Source of the DNA: Flavobacteriales bacterium
Lineage (GTDB): Bacteria; Bacteroidota; Bacteroidia; Flavobacteriales_D; Parvicellaceae
Direction of reading: 5' to 3'
Assembly: GCA_020635565.1 (NCBI GenBank)
Contig: JACJZN010000009.1
Coordinates: 1 to 64,000, forward strand
DNA: 64,000 nt
Under the pieces are notes generated by a model, which worked only from the letters and a program-made list of their open reading frames with translations, ran no database searches and was not told where the DNA came from. This document shows, one piece after another, positions 60,812 to 64,000 of the stretch (positions are counted from its first letter, which is position 1; each line of letters begins with the position of its first letter). A program made the translations under genes and the position numbers.

Positions 60812-61073
60812 AAAGATACTTTATATCGGTTTCTTGATTCTGTCATTTCTACTGCTGAATGGTTATAGTTTGGCTCAAGGATGTGTGCAATGCAGAACCC
60901 AGATTGAAAGCAGTGCACAGAATGAACTCTCAGTTGGAAACGGGATCAATGCTGGTATTACCATTTTAATGTTATCGCCATACATTTTGCTTACAGTAGC
61001 CTTTATTGTAGTGTTTGGTAATAAACGTCTTCGAAACTTCTTTAAAGATCTCATCGGACTCTGGAAAAAATGA
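60804..61073 (+). CDS. Small membrane protein with CxxC motif
   Basis: An 89-residue protein. An N-terminal signal or membrane helix (YIGFLILSFLLLNGYSLAQ) is followed by GCVQCRTQIESSA, a CxxC pair just outside the membrane. A second helix (ITILMLSPYILLTVAFIVVF) precedes a basic C-terminus (NKRLRNFFKDLIGLWKK). It is the last gene of the oxidase assembly operon (8-bp overlap with DUF420). A redox or metal-handling role at the periplasmic face is inferred from the CxxC and context. Confidence 0.7.
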   Translation: MARKILYIGFLILSFLLLNGYSLAQGCVQCRTQIESSAQNELSVGNGINAGITILMLSPYILLTVAFIVVFGNKRLRNFFKDLIGLWKK

Positions 61074-61094
61074 AAATTCATACCTTAGTGTTGT

Positions 61095-62480
61095 ATGAGT
61101 TTTACTGATAGTTATTCTAACCTTTTCCGGAAATTACTTCCTGCCCCATTCACAATTGCATTGGTATTGACTTTGATATCCTTTGTGCTAGTAATGATCT
61201 TTGGTTCAGGAGAGATTTTTGATAATAGTCCATCTCGACTGATAACGACTTTGGATCTTTGGTATTCTGGACTTTGGGATCCTAAAGGCTTTTCATTTGC
61301 GATGCAAATGATGCTAATGCTGTTGTTAGGACACGTGGTAGCATTATCGCGACCCATCAATCGCTTGTTGGAACTACTGGCCGGATATGCAAAGGATAAT
61401 GCTTCAGCTGCATTCTTAGTGACATTTTTTACAATAATAATGAGTTTGTTCAATTGGGGACTCGGATTAGTTTTTGGGGCTTTGTTCGCACGAAAAATAG
61501 CTGAGAAAGCAACCGCTGAAAATTGGAAAATTAATTACGGTTTGATTGGTGCATGTGGATACGTTGGTTTGATGGTCTGGCATGGAGGATTATCTGGATC
61601 TGCTCCAATTAAAGTGGCGGACCAAGATCAACTTATGGGATTAATGAAAGGGAATACTTTTGATGGTAGGCTTCCGGAACTAATTCCGATGACAGATACG
61701 GTATTTTCTACCATGAACTTGGTAGTCGTTATTATTCTGCTCTCGGTATTGCCTTTTATAGCAATGTTATTAGCGAAGAAAGTGAATACATCTGTTCCTC
61801 AAGTAAAAGTAATGAGAAATGTTCAAGGAAGAAAGGGTGAGCTATTAGGTGCGGAGAAAATTGACAACTCAGTTTGGATCGGAAGAGGATTAGGAATTGC
61901 CTTGCTTTTGTATGCAATCTTCAGAATCTATAAAACACCAGAACCATGGATGTTAAGGTTTTTGACCCCAGATTTCATGAATTTTACGTTACTGGCAATG
62001 GCATTTGTTTTTCATGGAAGTATCAAAAGAATGCTGGATGCTGTTGAAGATGCTATTGGTGGTGTTAGTGGGATATTATTACAGTTTCCTTTATATTATG
62101 GTATCATGTCCTTGATGCAAGGTAGTGGACTTATGGCTGAATTGGCAGAAAGTATAAGTAACATATCGGGAGACATTTCCTTTCCATTAATGACTTTTGC
62201 ATCAGCAGGGGTAATGAATGTTTTTGTTCCAAGTGGGGGAGGACAATGGGTGGTACAGGGTCCGGTTATCGTTGAAACTGCCATTAATAATGGGTTGTCT
62301 TTGCCTAAAGGAGTAATGGCTATGGCTTATGGTGATCAATTAACGAATATGCTTCAGCCTTTCTGGGCACTTCCACTCTTAGCAATCACAGGATTAAAGG
62401 CAAAGGAGATCTTGCCCTATACTTTAATTTTTATGTTGCTGGGAATCATAATATTTAGTCTAGCTTTAATTATCTTTTAG
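61095..62480 (+). CDS. AtoE-type short-chain fatty acid transporter
   Basis: A 461-residue membrane protein with ten or more helices. The family start FTDSYSNLFRKLLPAPFTIA is followed by LVFGALFARKIAEKA, the conserved GHVVALSRPINRLLELLAGY, and the C-terminal hallmark VMNVFVPSGGGQWVVQGPVI with GDQLTNMLQPFWALPLLAIT. AtoE homologues move acetoacetate or short-chain fatty acids across the inner membrane. It starts 21 bp after the oxidase operon and could be read from it. Confidence 0.9.
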   Translation: MSFTDSYSNLFRKLLPAPFTIALVLTLISFVLVMIFGSGEIFDNSPSRLITTLDLWYSGLWDPKGFSFAMQMMLMLLLGHVVALSRPINRLLELLAGYAKDNASAAFLVTFFTIIMSLFNWGLGLVFGALFARKIAEKATAENWKINYGLIGACGYVGLMVWHGGLSGSAPIKVADQDQLMGLMKGNTFDGRLPELIPMTDTVFSTMNLVVVIILLSVLPFIAMLLAKKVNTSVPQVKVMRNVQGRKGELLGAEKIDNSVWIGRGLGIALLLYAIFRIYKTPEPWMLRFLTPDFMNFTLLAMAFVFHGSIKRMLDAVEDAIGGVSGILLQFPLYYGIMSLMQGSGLMAELAESISNISGDISFPLMTFASAGVMNVFVPSGGGQWVVQGPVIVETAINNGLSLPKGVMAMAYGDQLTNMLQPFWALPLLAITGLKAKEILPYTLIFMLLGIIIFSLALIIF

Positions 62481-62529
62481 AATTTATGCGACTTTTTTAA
62501 GATTGGACGTTAGTACTAATAAAAGAGTT

Positions 62530-62664
62530 ATGGAAACTAAAAATGAATCGAAGGGATGTACTTGCAGTAGCTGTGAGTGTACCAAATGTAATTGTACTAA
62601 TTGTGATCCAAGCACATGTTCATGTGAAAAATGTGAATGTTCTAAGTGTAACTGTTGTAAATAA
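62530..62664 (+). CDS. Metallothionein-like Cys-rich small protein (44 aa)
   Basis: A 44-codon gene, shorter than most gene finders report. The protein is 32% Cys: 14 Cys in CxC pairs about every 5 residues (CTCSSCECTKCNCTNC, then CSCEKCECSKCNCC). It has no aromatic residue and no His, and it starts METKNESKG. The C-x-C and C-C patterns resemble metallothioneins that wrap Zn, Cu or Cd in thiolate clusters, though the spacing does not match a bacterial SmtA/BmtA that I know. The sigma factor with a Cys/His tail follows 50 bp later, suggesting metal-responsive control. The true start is uncertain (ATG 62530 is the only ATG in frame). Confidence 0.75.
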   Translation: METKNESKGCTCSSCECTKCNCTNCDPSTCSCEKCECSKCNCCK

Positions 62665-62714
62665 TTGGTGCTAAATTTATCAGTCCGTGGGTACCTTTAC
62701 TCAGGGATTTCTTT

Positions 62715-63278
62715 ATGACATTAAAAGAAAAAAATATTATAGAAAATAGCTGGGACGAATTCTCGTCTCAGCTATTGGGATTTATTATATCTAAAGTTCA
62801 TCATAGAGAAGATGCTGAAGATATACTGCAGGAAGTATACCTCAAATGTGTTCAAAATATTGGTAGTCTTAGAAAGGATTCAAACTTGAATGCGTGGCTA
62901 TATACGGTGACTAGGAATGCTGTGAATGACTACTTCAGAAAAAAGAACAACCACGGATTTGAAAGTCCCTTGATCGAGGATTTGTTTGAAGAAAATGTGG
63001 GACTTTCCATTAGGGATAGCTTTTGTTGTCTTGAACCTCATATCAACGAGTTGCCGGAAAAATACAAAGAGGTGATTTTACTATCCGAGATAGAAGGATT
63101 AAAACATCAGGATATTGCCAAGCAGCTGGGGTTGTCTCTTTCTGCTATCAAATCAAGAGTAGTAAGGGGTAGAGACCTGTTAAAAGATAAATTTGTGGAA
63201 TGCTGTAAGTACCACTTTAACAGTGAGGGTAAGTTGTCAGGAGATCCTGATTGTCACCGACCGGAGTGTAATCATTAA
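62715..63278 (+). CDS. ECF sigma factor with Cys/His-rich C-terminus
   Basis: A 187-residue sigma-70 family factor. Region 2 (about 12-80): SQLLGFIISKVHHREDAEDI, LQEVYLKC, LNAWLYTVTRNAVNDYFRKK. Region 4 (about 105-160): LPEKYKEVILLSEIEGLKHQ, DIAKQLGLSLSAIKSRVVRG. The tail after region 4 holds Cys 163, 164, 180 and 185 and His 167, 181 and 187 (VECCKYHF, DCHRPECNH). Cys-rich tails sense metals in Myxococcus CorE-type sigma factors, and SigZ-like factors carry a similar CC pair. No anti-sigma gene follows, consistent with self-sensing. It lies 50 bp after the metallothionein-like gene. Confidence 0.85.
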   Translation: MTLKEKNIIENSWDEFSSQLLGFIISKVHHREDAEDILQEVYLKCVQNIGSLRKDSNLNAWLYTVTRNAVNDYFRKKNNHGFESPLIEDLFEENVGLSIRDSFCCLEPHINELPEKYKEVILLSEIEGLKHQDIAKQLGLSLSAIKSRVVRGRDLLKDKFVECCKYHFNSEGKLSGDPDCHRPECNH

Positions 63279-63283
63279 AAATG

Positions 63284-63317
63284 AAAAAGGAGCGTAACTT
63301 TTGTTAGGCTCCTTTTT
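63284..63317. terminator. Bidirectional intrinsic terminator
   Basis: AAAAAGGAGC pairs with GCTCCTTTTT (10 bp) enclosing an inner TAAC/GTTA stem with a TTTT loop. The A and T flanks allow it to stop the sigma gene from the left and the YwqK gene from the right, which converge here. Confidence 0.9.
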
Positions 63318-63339
63318 GTTTATACAGTTTGTGATTTTC

Positions 63340-64000
63340 TTAATACTTGTCCTTGGCTCCGATGACACCGTTACCAACATACTCCCCATTTTCGTAGACC
63401 TCAATATGGTCAAGTAATCCATATTCATCATAGATGTAGTGACGTCCATTAAATAGTCTGCCATCTTGGAAACATCCATCCATCAAGATATTTTTGTCGT
63501 CATCATACGTTTTTCCGTAGCAATCAACTAGTCCACTACTACCATTAAATTTACCTGCAATTTTTGGACCTTTCTTAGCTGGCTTTTTGTTTGGGTCAAC
63601 GTAAGCAGGATTTTTCATTGCGAACTCCTCTGCTGGAGCATCCATTACACCACCGGTAAAGTTTTGCTTCTTCTTTACGTCTCCATTTTCGTAGAACCAA
63701 ACAGCTTCTCCATCTTCCTGACCATTCACAGTGCTGAACTCAATCTCTTTTTTTCCATTTTCATACCACATGGTTACTTTTCCTTCTGTAGCACCACTTT
63801 CATTGAAAGTTTTCTTTTGACGGATTTGTCCATTCGGATAGTACATCTCATATTCTCCAGTGTATTTACCTCCTTTCCAGTTTCCTTTTTCTTCTACATT
63901 TCCGTTTGGAAAGTAAGTAGTGAATTTTCCAGTTGCTTTTCCATTTGCATATTCGATCTCACTTTTCAATTTACCTCCTGGATAGTACTTTTTCCAAAGA
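63340..64000 (-). CDS. YwqK/MORN-repeat protein (5' end outside window)
   Basis: The C-terminal ~219 residues of a repeat protein; the frame remains open at the window edge. Repeats of ~22 residues follow the MORN_2/YwqK pattern: KYYPGGKLKSEIEYANGKAT, TYFPNGNVEEKGNWKGGKYT, MYYPNGQIRQKKTFNESGAT, MWYENGKKEIEFSTVNGQED, WFYENGDVKKKQNFTGGVMD. The last ~90 residues are less repetitive (KIAGKFNGSSGLVDCYGKTY, HYIYDEYGLLDHIEVYENGE). YwqK proteins are named as antitoxin components in Bacillus, but in Bacteroidota this repeat is common in secreted beta-solenoids; no toxin is seen. It ends 22 bp before the terminator. Confidence 0.85.
   Translation of the reverse strand, partial: LWKKYYPGGKLKSEIEYANGKATGKFTTYFPNGNVEEKGNWKGGKYTGEYEMYYPNGQIRQKKTFNESGATEGKVTMWYENGKKEIEFSTVNGQEDGEAVWFYENGDVKKKQNFTGGVMDAPAEEFAMKNPAYVDPNKKPAKKGPKIAGKFNGSSGLVDCYGKTYDDDKNILMDGCFQDGRLFNGRHYIYDEYGLLDHIEVYENGEYVGNGVIGAKDKY

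Noticed and set aside
63340..64000. Toxin-antitoxin pair
   Set aside because: YwqK is named as an antitoxin in Bacillus, but no toxin gene neighbours it here and the repeats fit a structural beta-solenoid.

Overview
The window looks like chromosomal DNA of a Bacteroidota member, most likely a marine or freshwater Flavobacteriales relative. The evidence is direct. Four proteins carry type IX secretion (T9SS) sorting domains (12486-15158, 17994-21860, 44272-46401, 47773-48573). There are PorP/SprF, DUF3078, DUF4249 and IPExxxVDY family proteins, and a TonB receptor with a carboxypeptidase-like N-domain. Promoters fit the Bacteroidota consensus TTTG/TTG, 17-20 nt, TAnnTTTG, and ribosome binding sites are poor. 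The DNA is A+T-rich by eye (not computed).

Layout. 1-4.6 kb is an accessory segment: fragments, then a tight operon of an AAA+ ATPase, a PD-(D/E)XK nuclease-like protein, a WYL regulator and a DnaB-like RecA-fold protein whose Walker A is broken. It ends beside tRNA-Leu(TAA) and tRNA-Gly(GCC) and resembles a defence or genomic island. 5.1-17.7 kb is mostly housekeeping: a P-loop kinase-like protein, two phasin-like coiled-coil proteins, purN, MarC, RNase H, gltX, an M20 dipeptidase, an LEA2 lipoprotein, a large T9SS protein, leucyl aminopeptidase and pdxA. 18-26 kb is a T9SS surface module: a 1288-aa repeat adhesin, PorP/SprF and an OmpA/TPR/PD40 protein. 26-37 kb holds a TlpA-like lipoprotein, a WYL regulator, small lipoproteins, MscS, DUF3078, tatA, gatA, a MltD-like transglycosylase, IPExxxVDY and pyk. 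37-44 kb holds a TonB receptor/DUF4249 pair, prmC, an ATP-grasp enzyme and a RecD-like helicase. 44.2-48.6 kb is a four-gene envelope operon that includes two kinds of T9SS substrate.

48.6-55.3 kb holds a DnaQ-like exonuclease, a separately transcribed structured RNA with tRNA-like ends (about 49317-49685, minus strand), an Lrp/AsnC regulator, an iron/cobalamin-type ABC importer, a TauE/SafE permease and moeA. 55.4-61.1 kb is a cytochrome oxidase assembly operon: heme o synthase, two COX3-type subunits (the first with a large insertion), subunit IV, two SCO proteins, DUF420 and a small CxxC membrane protein. 61-64 kb holds an AtoE-type fatty-acid transporter, a 44-aa metallothionein-like protein, an ECF sigma factor with a Cys/His tail, and the C-terminal part of a YwqK/MORN-repeat protein cut by the window end.

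The most unusual items are the tRNA-like RNA at 49.3-49.7 kb, the island operon with its inactive-looking helicase relative, the metallothionein/Cys-tailed sigma pair, and the COX3 subunit with a roughly 200-residue insertion. All assignments rest on reading the sequence; no database search was run.
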